A DNA stretch of 64,000 nt, taken from the NCBI RefSeq assembly GCF_031143425.1, contig NC_090438.1:757667823-757731822 (forward strand). Reading direction: 5' to 3'. The notes beneath the pieces were generated by a model that had not been told where the DNA came from, ran no database searches, and saw only the letters and a list, made by a program, of their open reading frames with translations. Position 1 is the stretch's first letter. Every line of letters starts with the position of its first letter. Source of the DNA: Pleurodeles waltl (taxonomy: Eukaryota > Chordata > Amphibia > Caudata > Salamandridae). The translations under genes and the position numbers were made by a program. Positions 1 through 11,560 of this stretch are shown here, in pieces.

Positions 1-1830
1 AAGGCAGAATAAAGAAATCATGTACAGGAGAGGCGTTACTACCTCTCCTTTAGAAATGGGTGCCTACAATGGGGATGCTCCAAAGTGCCACCAGCCTGCT
101 TTGAAGGGCACATTTGGTGCCCTCCTTGCATAAACCGGTTTACTGCAGTGTAGGAGCACCCGGCTCCTGCTCTTGCACTAAATCACACAAAGGACAGGGG
201 AGTGACCACCCCCACGTCCAGTTTCCCTTTAGGGAGGTGCCCAGAGCTCTGCCAGGTGGCCACTTGATTCTGCCATCTTGGAAATAGGATAAACGGAGGC
301 CCCTGGGAGCATCTGACTTGTCAGTCCACCAGATTAGCGTGTTTGACCCACCTTGATAGGTGAGACACTGCAGAAGCTGTCTAATACCCTTGCTGGGTTA
401 CTTAAGGTCTCTCCTGAGGGTGGGACCCTAGATTCGTCTGCAAGACTCTTCTGTGACCTAGACACTGGAACCGCTGCTGGACTTCGCTGGGACCCAAGAC
501 AAGACTGTAACTAGTAGGAGGGCTCCTATTGCAACTTTGTCACAAGGACTCTGCAACCTCCATGGCCGTGCATCCTCCAGAGTCAGAAGGACTCTGCCTG
601 TACTTAGAACAGCAAGAAGGATTCTCCCTTGGAGTGAAGGAGTCAATCCTCTGCATCCGCAAGCACCTCAAAGTTGGCGACAGATTTGTGGACCCTACTA
701 TCCCACGTACTCTTCAAGACTCTACAACACAGGTGGTGGTTCTGTAGCTCTCCAGGTCTGACCCATCTTCTTTGCATCAGAGAAGTCTGTGGTCCCTCGT
801 TGGAGCTGCTTGGTCAGAACCCCTGAGCACTGCATCTGTTTGTTGTTGCCAAGGCTTGTTGGCACTTCAGTCCAAAGACCTACTAGCTCCAAGAAGATCC
901 AGCATTGCACAACTCCAAGAACAACATCCTCCCTGCAACCCCTGCAATTTGGGCATCCATTTTCATTGTGCTACTAAGGCCTCCCTGCGACTCCCTGTGC
1001 CTGCTGCCAAAGGGTCCTCTCCTGGGTTCTCCAACGACGCCTGCTATTCTTCTGCCGGCTGAGGGCTGGCCCTGACTTACATACTAAGGTTGAGTCCCTT
1101 AGACCTTGCTGAGCCCCAAATCCTGCAACACTTCATGCAACGCTTTCTTTCTTTCTTGCATTTGCCAAGGCTTGCTGGTGGCCATGATGACCACTGACCG
1201 CCCTGCAATTCAACAACCGGTGAGGATCAGCTTGTGGACCTAGGATCTTCCTGCACTGCTTGGACCCCACAGCTGCACTTCCACAACAACCGTCCCACAG
1301 GAAATAATCTTTAAGAAGGGTGGGCATTGCTCTCCTGCACCCCCTGGGCATCTCCGGGTGGTGAAGACTCGGTCTCCTCTTTCCTTAGGTTCTCTTCATC
1401 TGGAATCCATGCCTGGGTTAGACAGACCTGGTCCATGGGTCGCAACAGCAGCTGGACAACCGAGGTCCCCACTGACTTGAACGGGAGGTTCTGAGATGAC
1501 TTCACCCCTATGCACCTGGGTTCCCTGGTGTAGGTACTCCACTTCTCTGGGTATCCACGGGTGGGGGCACTCTTGAACCTCCCATGTCCCAGGGGGTTTC
1601 CTCTGGGTCCTCTGGCAAGGGTCCTGGAACACGAAAACTCTTACAGTAACTTCCACATGTTATCCTATGGACACTGACCCAGGGTAACATCTCCGCACAT
1701 GAGCACCTGGGAAATCCTAACTACTTACCTCTGGTGTTTAAGTACTTCCCCAGTACCGAAGGTCCTTGGTTGACAGTCTTGGTTAGTAGTGACTTTTGCA
1801 TCTCATTTTTTTTTAGTATATGATTTGGCC
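1..1830 (+). repeat. LTR-A copy, plus orientation, cut by window start
   Basis: The sequence is the reverse complement, at clear but diverged similarity, of the solo LTR-A at 47898-49767. For example 90-330 here matches 48650-48910 there, including 'aggcccctgggagcatctga' and 'gcacatttggtgccctcctt'. The 5' end lies outside the window and the similarity fades after about 700; the rest, to about 1830, is assigned by continuity and by short LTR-like motifs such as 'acttacct'. No gene was found; the many short open frames on both strands are not supported. Confidence 0.55.
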
Positions 1831-1839
1831 TCCTAAAAC

Positions 1840-2096
1840 AGGCACACCCACCAGTATTGCTTAGGCCCTAGTGGAATGGGCTTACAGGCTTTTAGCGAGT
1901 AGTTGTTTCTAGGTCAGTGCATAGCAGATTTTAATAGAGAAGATCCAGAAAAAGCTGATCATCCACGCAATGGTATTTTGTATGGCCGAAGTAAAAGCTC
2001 AAAGCCCTCTTAGAGTCAAGTCAGTTGAACATATCCTCTTTCAGGAGGTAAGCAAAGCAAAAATCACTGGCAGAGTAATTTAGCCAATACAAAAGG
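1840..2096 (-). repeat. Diverged DIRS-A fragment (recombinase 3' region)
   Basis: Short blocks match the same part of DIRS-A copy 1 near 10540-10750: 'ctagtggaatg', 'cttacag', 'tagcagat', 'tgatcatccac'. The block order is kept. The copy is old and carries no open frame. It forms the left flank of the solo LTR-B at 2102. Confidence 0.4.
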
Positions 2097-3335
2097 GAGG
2101 GTGTAGGAAGTTGTCTCTGCATATACTATTTCAAAGTAAGAAATAGTGTGCACAGAGCCAAGGGTTCCCCTTAGAGGTAAGATAGTGGCAAAAAGAGAAG
2201 TCTAATGCTCTATTTTGTGGTAGTGTGGTCGAGCAGTAGGCTTATCAGAGGGTAGTGTTAAGCATTTGTTGTACAGACACAGGCAATAAATGAGGAACAC
2301 ACACTCGAAGACTTAACTCCAGGCCAATAATTTTTATATAGACAAATATATTTTCTTAGTTTATTTTAAGAACCACAGGTTCAAGATTTACAGATACTAC
2401 TTTAAATGTAAGGTACTTCACTTAGATACTTTAGGAACTTTGAATGAAAACAATATCATGGACAGTCTTTGTAAAAATGGCAATAAGCTATTTTCAAAGG
2501 AGACAGTTCAAAAATCAACAGTTCATGGGGGAGGTAAGTAAAGGTTAGATGAGGAGGTAAGTAAAACACTTACAAGTCTCAGTCCTGGGGCATAGGCAGC
2601 CCACCGTTGGGGGTACAAGGCAACCCCAAAGTTACCACACCAGCAGCTCAGGGCCGGTCAGGTGCAGAGGTCAAAGAGGTGCCCAAAACACTTAGGTGCC
2701 TATGGAGAACAGGGGTGCTCCGGTTCCAGTCTGCCAGCAGGTAAGTACCTGCGTCCTCGGGGGCAGACCAGGGGGGTTTTGTAGAGCACTGGAGGGGGAC
2801 ACAAGTAGGCACACAAAACACACCCTCAGCGGCACAGGGGCGGCCGTGTGCAGTGTGCAAAGCAGGTGTCGGGTTTTGTATATGTTTCAATGGAGGGACC
2901 AGGGGGTCACTCTAGCGGTGCAGGCAGGCACAGGGGGGGCTTCTTGGGACAGCCACCACCTCGGCAAGGCAGAGGGTCGCCTGGGGGTCACTCCTGTGTC
3001 GAAGTTTGGTTCCTTTAGGTCCTGGGGGCTGCGGGTGCAGTGTTGGTTCCAGGCATCAGGTCCCTTGTTACAGGCAGTCGCAGTCAGGGGGAGCATCTGG
3101 ATTCTCTCTGCAGGCGTCGCTGTGGGGGCTCAGGGGGGTCGTCTCTGGTTACTCACGGGCTCGCAGTCGTTGGGGAGTCCTCCCTGAGGTGACCTTTGCG
3201 GCCACTGGATCTCTCCCCACGCGTACAGCGACACCCAGCTGTCCCAGTGTCCTCCCCTCCCCGCCCTCGCTGCTCCCTACTGGCCATCCCTGGTGTCTAG
3301 TGGTAAGCGCCTTCTTGGAATCACTGTGTCTGCTT

Positions 3336-3440
3336 ACCTTGTCTTTCTGTAATTTCCACGTTTTGCCTTGCCTTTCTGTAATTTGCGTGTCTCGCCTTGT
3401 CTGCTCTGTAATTCCAGCGTTTTACCTTGCCTTTCTGTAA
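3336..3440 (+). repeat. 5' tandem repeats of the L2 LINE
   Basis: About three and a half units of roughly 30 bases, each built on 'ccttgcctttctgtaatt' followed by 'tgcgtgt' or similar, lie just before the endonuclease region. Tandem repeats in a LINE 5' untranslated region often act as an internal promoter; that role is inferred here. Confidence 0.6.
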
Positions 3441-4580
3441 CGGACCCTTCTCCTGCAACAACTGCAGATTCACCTGCGACAGAACTGCCAAACCGCCAAA
3501 GACCAGAACCAACCACCTCCACTGCATACTCCTTAACACCCGCTCCTCACGCAAGCACGCCATCGAGCTCTGGGGCTTGCTCGACACCTCAGCCCCGGAC
3601 GTGGCCTTTCTTACCGAAACCTGGTAGAACGACTCCTCGGCGCCCGACATCGCCATCGCTATCCCAGAGGGCTACAAGATCACCAACAAGGATCGCACAA
3701 ACGGAATCGGAGGAGGAATAGCCATTGCCCACAAGTCTACCCTCAGGGTCCACACCGACACGGACGACACCCTCAAGACTGCCGAACATCTGCACTTCCA
3801 AATACACACCGACCCCAACACCACCCTCAGAGGAACGCTAGTCTACAGACCCCCTGGACCACGGGCACCTTTCAGCGACTCCATCTCTGACCTCGCCAGC
3901 ACCCACGCACTCGCCTCTACAGACTACATCCTCCTCGGGGACCTTAACTTCCACCTCGAGAACAACAACGATGCCAACTCCACCACCCTGATCGACAACC
4001 TCGCCAACCTCGGCCTCAGACAACTCATCACCACACCCACCAACGCAGCCGGCCACACGCTTGACCCCATCTTCTCCACAAGCACCCACGTCACCTTCAA
4101 CCACACCACCGAACTCCACTGGACCGACCACCACTGCATCCATTTCACCTTCTAGAAACAAGTCAAGCACCACCGTACCCTACAGCCACCCCGCCGCCAC
4201 TGGAGCAAAGTCTCCAAAGACCAGCTGACCAGCGCCCTTGCCCAGAACCCGCCTGACAACCCCACCGACCCAGACACCGCCACCGCCACCCACAACCTCA
4301 GACAGTGGATCAACGACTGCGCCAACTCCCTCGCACCACTCGAGAAGACCACCAACAACCAAGCCACCAAGAAAGCCACCTGGTTCACCGAAGAGCTCCA
4401 GACCTCCAAGCGCATCTGCCGGAAACTTAAGAATAAATGGCTCACCGAACACACACCCGACAGCCTCACAGCCCACAAAGACGCCACCCGCAGACACCAC
4501 CAACTAACCAGACTAGCCAAGAGATCCTCCTTCAAAGACCGCCTAGATAACGCACACAACAGAAAGAGCTCTTCAGCATA
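3427..4580 (+). pseudogene. L2 LINE endonuclease region, broken
   Basis: The frame carries landmarks of the endonuclease/exonuclease/phosphatase fold of L2-clade LINEs: 'NTRSSRKHAIELWGLL', 'APDVAFLTETW', 'NGIGGGIAIAHK', 'LVYRPPGP', 'DYILLGDLNFHLE' and the catalytic-histidine stretch 'TDHHCIHFTF'. In the family this enzyme nicks target DNA to prime reverse transcription. A stop (TAG, 3625-3627) follows TETW and another follows HFTF near 4155. The linker continues in the same frame to about 4580, where it shifts into the RT frame. Non-functional. Confidence 0.8.
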
Positions 4581-6302
4581 TTGAAAGAACTCTCCAACCC
4601 CAGCACCAACGTGAACAACATTCCACCCTCTCAAGAGCTCTGCGACTCTCTAGCCACCTTCTTCTACCGAAAGATCACTGACATCCACTACCGCTTCAAC
4701 ACCACAGCCACCACCACCACGCCAGACACCACCCCCGCTAACACCACCCGCTCCAATCGCCTGACCTCATGGACCAACGTCAGCAACACCGAGACGCGCA
4801 ACTTCATGAACTCCATCCACTCCGGATCACCGTCAGACCCATGCCCTCACCACGTGTACAACAAAGCAGACGCAACCATCGCTCCCCAACTATGGAAGGT
4901 CATCAACATCTCCTTCGAAACAGCAACATTCCCGGAAAGCTGGAAACACGCCAAAATCAACGCCCTCCTTAAGAAGCCCAAAGCAGACCCCCAGGACCTC
5001 AAGAACTTCCGACCCATCTCCCTACACCCGTTCCCTGCGAAGGTCATCGAGAAAATCGTCAACACACAACTGACTCGCCACCTCGAAAAAAACAACATCC
5101 TGGACCCCTCCCAGTCTGGCTTCAGACAAAACCACAGCACCGAGACCACGCTACTCGCCGCCACAGACGACAGACGCCAAATGGACAACGGCGAAACATC
5201 AGCCCTTATCCTCCTGGACCTATCAGCCGCCTTCGACACGGTATGCCATCGCACTCTGAGAACACACCTCCTCGAAGCCGGAATACAAGAGAAAGCCCTC
5301 GAATGGACCACATCCTTCCTCTCCGACAGAACCCAGAGAGTTTGCCTCCCTCCCTTCCGCTCCAAAGCCACCAACATCATCTGCGGCGTACCCCAGGGCT
5401 CATCCCTCAGCCCAACATTATTCAACATCTACATGGCCCCCCTCGCACAAGTAGCCCGCCAACACAACCTCAACATCATTTCCTACGCCGACGACACCCA
5501 GCTCATCCTCTCCCTCACCAAGGACCCACACACCGCCAAGTCCAACCTCCATAAGGGAATGAAGGCCGTCACCGAATGGATGAGAAATAGACGCCTGAAA
5601 CTGAACTCAGACAAAACGGAGGTCCTTATCCTCGGACCCAACACCTCCGCCTGGGACGACTCCTGGTGGCCAACATCCCTAGGAACCCCACCAACACCGA
5701 CCGACCACGCACGCAACCTGGGCTTCATCCTCGACTCCTTCCCTCTCCATGTCAAAACAGGTCAACGCAGTCTCCTCCTCCTGCTACAACACTCTCCGCA
5801 GGATCTACAAGTGGATCCCGACAGAAACAAGAAAAACAGTGACAGGCCCTCGTCAGCAGCAGGCTAGACTACAGCAACGCACTCTACATAGGCATCCCGG
5901 CCAAACACCTGCGACGCCTCCAACGTATCCAAAACGCTTCCGCCCGACTGATCCTCAACGTACCCCGCCGCAGCCACGTCACACCCCACGAGAGACCTCC
6001 ACTGGCTCCCCGTTGACAAGAGGATCACATTCAAACTCCTTACCCACTCACACAAAGCACTCCACAACACCAGACCTGCTTACCTCAACAACAGACTCAG
6101 CTTCTACACCCCCAGCCGACAGCTCCGCTCCGCAGACCTCGCCCTCGCCACTGTCCCCTGCATCCATCGAAAGACATCCGGCAGCAGATCCTTCTCCTAC
6201 CTCGCAGCCAAGACATGGAACACTCTCCCAACCAACCTACGACAGACCCAGGACCTACTCACTTTCAGAAGACTCCTCAAGACCTGGCTCTTTGACCAGT
6301 AG
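4581..6302 (+). pseudogene. L2 LINE reverse transcriptase, frameshifted
   Basis: An open frame of 428 codons (4581-5867) holds the RT core: 'FRPISLHPFPAKVIEKIV', 'SGFRQNHSTETTLL', 'LDLSAAFDTVCH', 'GVPQGSSLSPTLFNIYM' and the catalytic 'SYADDTQL'. The downstream part, beginning 'SKQVNAVSSSCYNTLRRIYK' (from 5749), runs in another frame and then shifts again near 5860 into the conserved C-terminal region that ends at a stop around 6300. At least two frameshifts therefore separate the RT core from its C-terminus. The reading resembles L2-clade elements closely, so the copy is not very old. Confidence 0.85.
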
Positions 6303-7957
6303 CAGCTAACCTCCCCGCCCCGCCAGTGCCTTGAAACCCTAACGGGTATGTAGTGCGCTCTATAAATATGCTGATTGATTGCAGGTCGAGCCGGGGGCGT
6401 CGGGTGCAGAGTGTAGAGCCTCACGCTTCCGGTGGGAAACGTGAAGTCCTTGGAAGTTGCTTCTTTGTTGCAACGAAGTAGCTGGTTTTGAACAGGGCCG
6501 ATGTTCACGGGATTTTCATAGTCCTGTAGTCCGGGGCAGTCCTCTGAGGCTTCAGAGGTCGCTGGTCCCTGTCAGATGCGTCGCTGGAGCAGGTTTTCGA
6601 AGTTGGAGACAGGCTGGTAGGGCTGAGGCCAAATCAGCTGTCGTCTTCCTCCTTCTCTGCAGGCTTGTAGGTCAGCAGTCCTCCTTTCTTCAGGTTGCAG
6701 GAATCTGATTTCCTGGGATCTGGGGATCCCCTAAATACTGAATTTAGGGGTGTGTTTAGGTCTGGGAGGGCAGTAGCCAATGGCTACTGTCCTTGAGGGT
6801 GGCTACACCCTCTTTGTGCCTCCTCCCTGTGGGGAGGGGGGCACATCCCTAATCCTATTGGGGGAATCCTCCAAACTCAAGATGGAGGATTTCTCAAGGT
6901 AAGGGTCACCTCAGCTCAGGACACCTTAGGGGCTGTCCTGACAGGTGGGTGACTCCTCCTTGTTTTTCTCATTATCTCCTCCAGCCTTGCCACCAAAGGT
7001 GGGGGCAGTGGCCGGAGGGGCGGGCATTTCCACTAGCTGGGATGCCCTGGGGCGCTGTAACAAAAGGGGTGAGCCTTTGAGGCTCACCACCAGGTGTTAC
7101 AGTTCCTGCAGGGGGAGGTGAGAAGCACCTCCACCCAGTGCAGGCTTTGAACCTGGCCATAGAGTGACAAAGGCACTCTCCCCATTTGGCCAGCAACATG
7201 TCTGGTGTGTGGCAGGCTGGCAGAAACTGGTCAGCCTACACTAGAAGTCGGGTAGGTATTCAGGGGGCATCTCTAAGATGCCCTCTGGGAGTATGTTACA
7301 ATAAATTGCACACTGGCATCAGTGTGCATTTATTGTGCTGAGAAGTTTGATACCAAACTTCCCAGTTTTCAGTGTAGCCATTATGGAACTGTGGAGTTCG
7401 TGTTTGAAAAACTCCCAGACCATATACTCTTATGGCTACCCTGCACTTACAATGTCTAAGGTTTTGCTTAGACACTGTAGGGGCATAGTGCTCATGCACA
7501 TACACCCTCACCTGTGGTATAGTGCACCCTGCCTTAGGGATGTAAGGCCTGCTAGAGGGGTGACTTACCTATGCCACAGGCAGTGTGAGGTTGGCATGGC
7601 ACTCTGAGGGAAGTGACAAGTCGACTTAGTCATTTTCTCCCCACCAGCGCACACAAGCTGTGAGGCAGTGTGCATGTGCTGAGTGAGGGGTCCCCAGGGT
7701 GGCATAAGACATGCTGCAGCCCTTAGAGACCTTCCCTGGCATCAGGGCCCCTGGTACCAGGGGTACCAATTACAAGGGACTTACCTGAGTGCCAGGGTTG
7801 TGCCACTTGTGGAGACAAAGTTACAGTTTAGGGAAAGAACACTGGGGCTGGGGCCTGGTTAGCAGGGTCCCAGCACACTTTCAAATCATAACTTAGCATC
7901 AGCAAAGGCAAAACGTTAGGGGGTAACCATGCCAAGGAGGCATTTCCTTACAGAGGG

Positions 7958-8254
7958 CCTATGTTATTTTATGCCTTTACTTACCTGTTCCTAAGTATAT
8001 TTTTGTGTGTATTTATATTTCGGTTAGGAGATATAGCAACGGTAGTTTAGTGCCTGTGTTTGAATAAATAATACATTATTTTTCTAACACTGGTGTGGTT
8101 ATTTCTTGTATGTAAATCACTGACTGGCCTATGTGGTATTTGCAACTGCTTTAGACACTTCTCGATAAGCCTTAGCTCCTCTCCACAGCTACCCTTTGAG
8201 GTCTCTGGTTATCTGGAACCACGTAGACTATCACTAAGGGTTGACTCAGTACAG
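7958..8254 (+). repeat. LTR-A 3' end fragment
   Basis: 8090-8250 corresponds in order to the last part of LTR-A (minus strand of 47898-48120): 'gtggttatttcttgt', 'gataagcctt', 'cacagctacc', 'ctatcactaaggg', 'gactcagtacagggtggctca'. An 'aataaataata' polyadenylation-type stretch lies upstream near 8065. It lacks the expected terminal CTACA and passes straight into a DIRS end. Confidence 0.45.
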
Positions 8255-8340
8255 GGTGGCTCACCTTCAAGATCCAGTCTGACACCTAGAGATAATTCTA
8301 AGTTAAGGAACCTGTGGTTAAAAGCCTGTGTCAGATGCTG
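8255..8340 (-). repeat. DIRS-A terminal fragment
   Basis: 'gatccagtctgacacctaga' followed by 'aattctaagttaaggaacctg' matches the right inverted terminal repeat of DIRS-A copy 1 (14965-15041), with more divergence. It may be the other end of the DIRS fragment at 1840. No coding content. Confidence 0.6.
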
Positions 8341-8399
8341 AGTTTCAACAGATCAGCAAACTAAATCTACCTTGGGCAGTCTGTGGCAATCAGTTATGA

Positions 8400-8933
8400 C
8401 AATGGTTCTTAATCTTCTGACTTCTGTGGATCCCTACTTAATTATTACTGGAGCCTGACAACTAAATCATTATTGGAATCTGGGCTCCCCCACTAAGTGA
8501 TTACTGGAAGCAGGGGACCCCGGCCTAAGCATTTTGCAATGATTTGAGACACAAAAAATACACTAACAAGCATTCATCTAACAAATACAGAATATTCTAT
8601 TTCATTTACAAATAAACATTAAAAAAAAAGTCTAATTTTAATAGGAAGGCTAGAGCTTTTCTAAATTCAACTGTGGCCAGTCATTGTCCAAACTATATTG
8701 AGCTTGATGGATGTACACTGCTCCAACGAATCTATCTGAAGATAATAACTTCATTTTTAGCCTCGGTTTCAAATTCCTTCACATTTTAACATTTTCAATT
8801 TAAAATTTTGCTTTTTCATTTATGTACACTATATTATTCTGTTAATAATATTGAATATTCTAAGGAGCTGCGGACTCCCTGAGTAGACTTTGCAGTCCCC
8901 TGGGGTCACTGGACCACTGATTAAGAACCACTG
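8400..8933. mobile_element. hAT-like non-autonomous DNA transposon
   Basis: The ends form a 15-base terminal inverted repeat with one mismatch: CAATGGTTCTTAATC on the left and GATTAAGAACCACTG on the right. CAGTGGTTCTTAA-type ends are typical of hAT (Charlie-like) elements of vertebrates. The 534-bp body has no transposase frame. The flanking octamers agttatga and aggtttaa agree at 5 of 8 positions, a decayed 8-bp target duplication at best. Confidence 0.7.
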
Positions 8934-9727
8934 AGGTTTAACACACAAGTATGGGTATCTTTAGATGGTTTTAAAGCCCACTGAAAGATGGGTGCAACTT
9001 ACAACATACGTGAAGGTTGCGGAGTACTACAAGCAGAAGAAAGAGCTCAGCTGCAGTGCCTAATAAGCTGTACAGCATTCACTAAATTTAATTACATTTT
9101 AGAAAAGAGAAAATAATGTCTGAAAAAAGGATACACAGTTCGACCTGTAGCACCATAGGGAACTACATTCAAGGAAGATGAGCTCATTGTGCACAAGCAA
9201 AATGAAGTCACTCACAGTGAGGGGAACAAGTGAGTGAAATGGGCTGATCTACTAATATATGCTGTGGTTAGAAGTAGTAAAATATGAATGGCACTTCAAC
9301 AAACTAATGGACGAAAAAGTGAGTGATTGCTCAAACATGTACATATGTGTAATAAATATATACTTGAAAATTTTTGTAGGAAAACAAAATGTCTTGGCTA
9401 ACGGTAGGAAAAAAAGTTCGACCCGTCTTCTTACACAATCTTCACAAAGTTCTGGAGAATTTCATAGCCGTCTTACTTGTTAGAATTGTCCATACTATTT
9501 TCTACAGGGCAGGGACTTCCAGAGGCCCACCGCATAACTTACTGTGGTCATCCCGACCATTATTCTTGGTTGTACTATCTGTCCGCTGTCCCACATAGCC
9601 TGTTGGCCATCTCCCTCTCGCACATACACAGCGGTCAGTAAATTTCATACAGTGTGCTATCCAGTGGAAATGACCACCTCCTGCATCCTATTTTATTCTT
9701 TTTACATGAGTTAGCCTTTTTAGTTAC
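8934..9727. other. Unassigned intron-like sequence
   Basis: AT-rich sequence between the hAT element and the candidate exon at 9728. I see no repeat end, RNA gene or supported exon. A short open minus-strand frame around 9550-9690 next to a GTAAGT is not convincing. Confidence 0.3.
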
Positions 9728-9787
9728 CTGAATACAACTGATGCTCAGCCGGCACACCTCATCCTGTATGTTCTGTTGTTGGAAAAC
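9728..9787 (-). CDS. Candidate internal exon of a host gene (20 codons)
   Basis: Read on the minus strand, a pyrimidine-rich stretch ending 'ctgcttttctag' (acceptor) precedes 60 bases that end in CAG, followed by donor gtaact. The exon is open in phase 0 and reads VFQQQNIQDEVCRLSISCIQ. It starts and ends between codons, which is compatible with the candidate exon at 15832-15912. It belongs to no repeat that recurs in this window. The DIRS-A element at 9854-15041 lies in the intron just upstream. I do not recognise the protein. Helix-rich, leucine-rich sequence across the exons might suggest an ARM/HEAT-like fold, but that is speculation. Confidence 0.5.
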
Positions 9788-9853
9788 CTAGAAAAGCAGA
9801 TCTTAGTGAGAATTCAGAATTATAATATAAATTAAATGAAGACGTGGTAAAAT

Positions 9854-10335
9854 ACAAGTTACTTACTTTCAGTAACGAAATATCTGGTAGAGACATATTC
9901 TAGTTGCAGATTCCTTACCTTAGAATTTCCCCCCAGGCGTCAGACTGGATGTGGAGACTTTTTTCTTCGAGCAATACCCTTGCACGTCGGTAGATGGCGC
10001 CGGTCAACTCGCGGGTGTCATAGGCGTCGTAGTTGGCGTGATGACGTCAGGAGTAGTACATAGACATCGCCTCAGCACAGTGACGTCAGTTTCTTTTAAC
10101 GACTTTCCACACCAGAGTACAAAGTCGCTAAAAACACTGAGATTGGTGTGCCAGTGCTAAGGACTTGAAGGGGGAATCCCTGTCCCTAGAAATCAGTTTG
10201 CAAGCGGGGAGGATGGGTGCGTCATTAAGGAATCTGCAACTAAAATATGTCTCTACCAGATATTTTGTTACTGAATGTAAGTAACTTGTACATCTGATAG
10301 AGACTTCTAGTTGCAGATTCCTTACCTTAGAATAG
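9854..10335 (-). repeat. DIRS-A left terminus and internal complementary region
   Basis: Begins ACAAGTTACTTAC. The terminal repeat 'tctagttgcagattccttac' (from 9901) is followed by a CpG-rich segment. Then comes 10225-10335, where 'aaggaatctgcaact', 'ctaccagatat', 'gtaagtaacttgt' and 'atctgatagagacttctag' place the complement of the left end next to the complement of the right end. The same module recurs at 24720, 41063, 42336, 42830, 47316 and 50822. Confidence 0.85.
10042..10088. promoter_or_regulatory. Two palindromic CRE-type sites in the DIRS-A terminus
   Basis: TGACGTCA occurs at 10042-10049 and again at 10081-10088. This octamer is the full cAMP-response element bound by CREB/ATF factors. 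The same octamer is present in another DIRS-A terminus at 51049-51056. Any regulatory activity is inferred from the motif alone. Confidence 0.4.
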
Positions 10336-10372
10336 ATACAAAAGCAATGCCATACTCAGAGGTGGGCTACGA

Positions 10373-11560
10373 ACCAAGATCATATTAGAAAGTTCTGCAG
10401 GACCGAACGACCAAAGTAACTGTCCCGACGGACCGGACTGTCCAGGCAGTAATGTCTAGCAAACGTGTGCAAGGATGCCAACGTAGCTACCTAGCAGATA
10501 TCCAGGACAGGAACTCCGCATGCTAACGCAGAGGAAGCAGCAGTTGCTCTAGTGGAATGAGCGTGTAAGCCCACAGGGGGTTGCTTATTGGCCAAAGCGT
10601 AGCACATCTTGATTCAAATAAGTACCCATCTAGAGATGGTAAGTTTTTGCACCGCCTTCCCTCTCACCCACATACCTGACAAAGTGTTGATCGTCCACCC
10701 GGAAATCTTCAGTACGATTTGGATAGAACGCCAATGCTCTTTTTGGGTCCAGATGGTGGGGTCTCGCCTCCTCATGGGAAGGATATGGGTGTGTGTAAAA
10801 AGTAGGCAAGGTGATGGACTGACCTACATGAAAAGGCGTAATAACCTTGGGAAGGAAGGAAGGAAGCCTTAGTGCGCAACACCACTTTGTCAGGGTGCAC
10901 AGACTAGAATGGAGGCTAGGAAGAAAAGGCTTGAAGCTCACTCATGCCGCAAGCAGAAGTGATGGCAACAAGAAAGACAGTCTTGAAAGTGAGGAGCCGT
11001 AAAGAGCAATTGTGCATCGGCTCAAAGTAAGTACACAGTAAGTAAATAAGGACAAGATTGAGGTCCCACTGAGGCATGATAAATGGAATGGGAGGAAATA
11101 AACGGGTGAGACCTTTAAGGAATCTATTCACAATAGGAGATTTAAAGAGTGAGGGCTGATCAAGTAGCCTAAGAAAAGCAGAAATGGCAGATAAACACCC
11201 ATTAAGGGTGCCCAAAGCAGAGCCCTGCTGGGCTAAAGAAAGAACGAACAAAAGAACCTCAGATAGTGGAGCAGAGAGGGGATCAACAGGTTTGTGGGTA
11301 CACCATGCCACAAATTTATGCCAACAACAGGCGTATACCGTTTTGGTGGAGGGACGCCTGACTGCCGAGATAACATCACAGACTTTGGGTGGAAGATCAC
11401 AAGTCGTCAACTGCCGCCACTCAATCTCCACACATGAAGGCGGAGATTGGACAGGTTTGTCCCCTGTTAATGCAACAGAAGATCCGCCCAAAGAGGCAGT
11501 CTGGGTGGAGGATCGGTGGCCATGCTCAATAGCTTTGGATACCATACTCTCTGTGCCAGT
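10373..11560 (-). pseudogene. DIRS-A copy 1 tyrosine recombinase, broken
   Basis: Read on the minus strand, the N-terminal core-binding part contains 'RRPSTKTVYACCWHKFVAWC' and the catalytic-domain start 'AITSACGMSELQA'. Family members have an arginine in that motif, so the first catalytic Arg appears lost. The C-terminal end near 10470 keeps the 'LHTF' plus 'RHYC' segment that carries the nucleophilic Tyr, but a TAG lies just upstream in it. In the family this enzyme integrates the circular DNA intermediate. A frameshift separates the two halves near 10940. Confidence 0.75.

Larger units (their letters stand above)
3192..6380 (+). mobile_element. L2-type LINE inserted in solo LTR-B copy 1
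   Basis: This is a non-LTR retrotransposon: GC-rich 5' region, short tandem repeats, an apurinic-like endonuclease region, a reverse transcriptase region and a short 3' end. The 3' end carries 'gcgctctataaatatgctga' followed by a short TGATTGATT tail, the style of tail seen in L2-clade LINEs of fish and amphibians. It breaks the LTR between 'cctccctgaggtg' (to 3191) and 'gcaggtcgagccggg' (from 6381). No clear target duplication is visible, and about 10 bases of LTR seem missing at the site. The coding region has in-frame stops and frameshifts, so this copy is dead. Confidence 0.85.
2102..7952 (-). repeat. Solo LTR-B, copy 1, interrupted by an L2 LINE
   Basis: The left end TGTAGGAAGTTG and right end GGCATTTCCTTACA are the two ends of the 2.6-kb LTR of the complete element at 29075-37656, read on the minus strand. 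A five-base target duplication GAGGG (2097-2101 and 7953-7957) flanks it. No internal retrotransposon genes are present, so it is a solo LTR left by LTR-LTR recombination. Removing the LINE at 3192-6380 leaves about 2.66 kb, the normal LTR length. It corresponds closely to the LTRs at 29075, 51192 and 20236. Confidence 0.9.

Noticed and set aside
4152..4634. Long antisense frames under the L2 LINE (also 3838-4173 and 4847-5428).
   Set aside because: Shadows of a GC-rich, stop-poor coding strand; no motif.
9547..9690. Minus-strand open frame with a GTAAGT donor at its end.
   Set aside because: No credible acceptor and the frame also reads through on the other strand; I could not separate it from chance.
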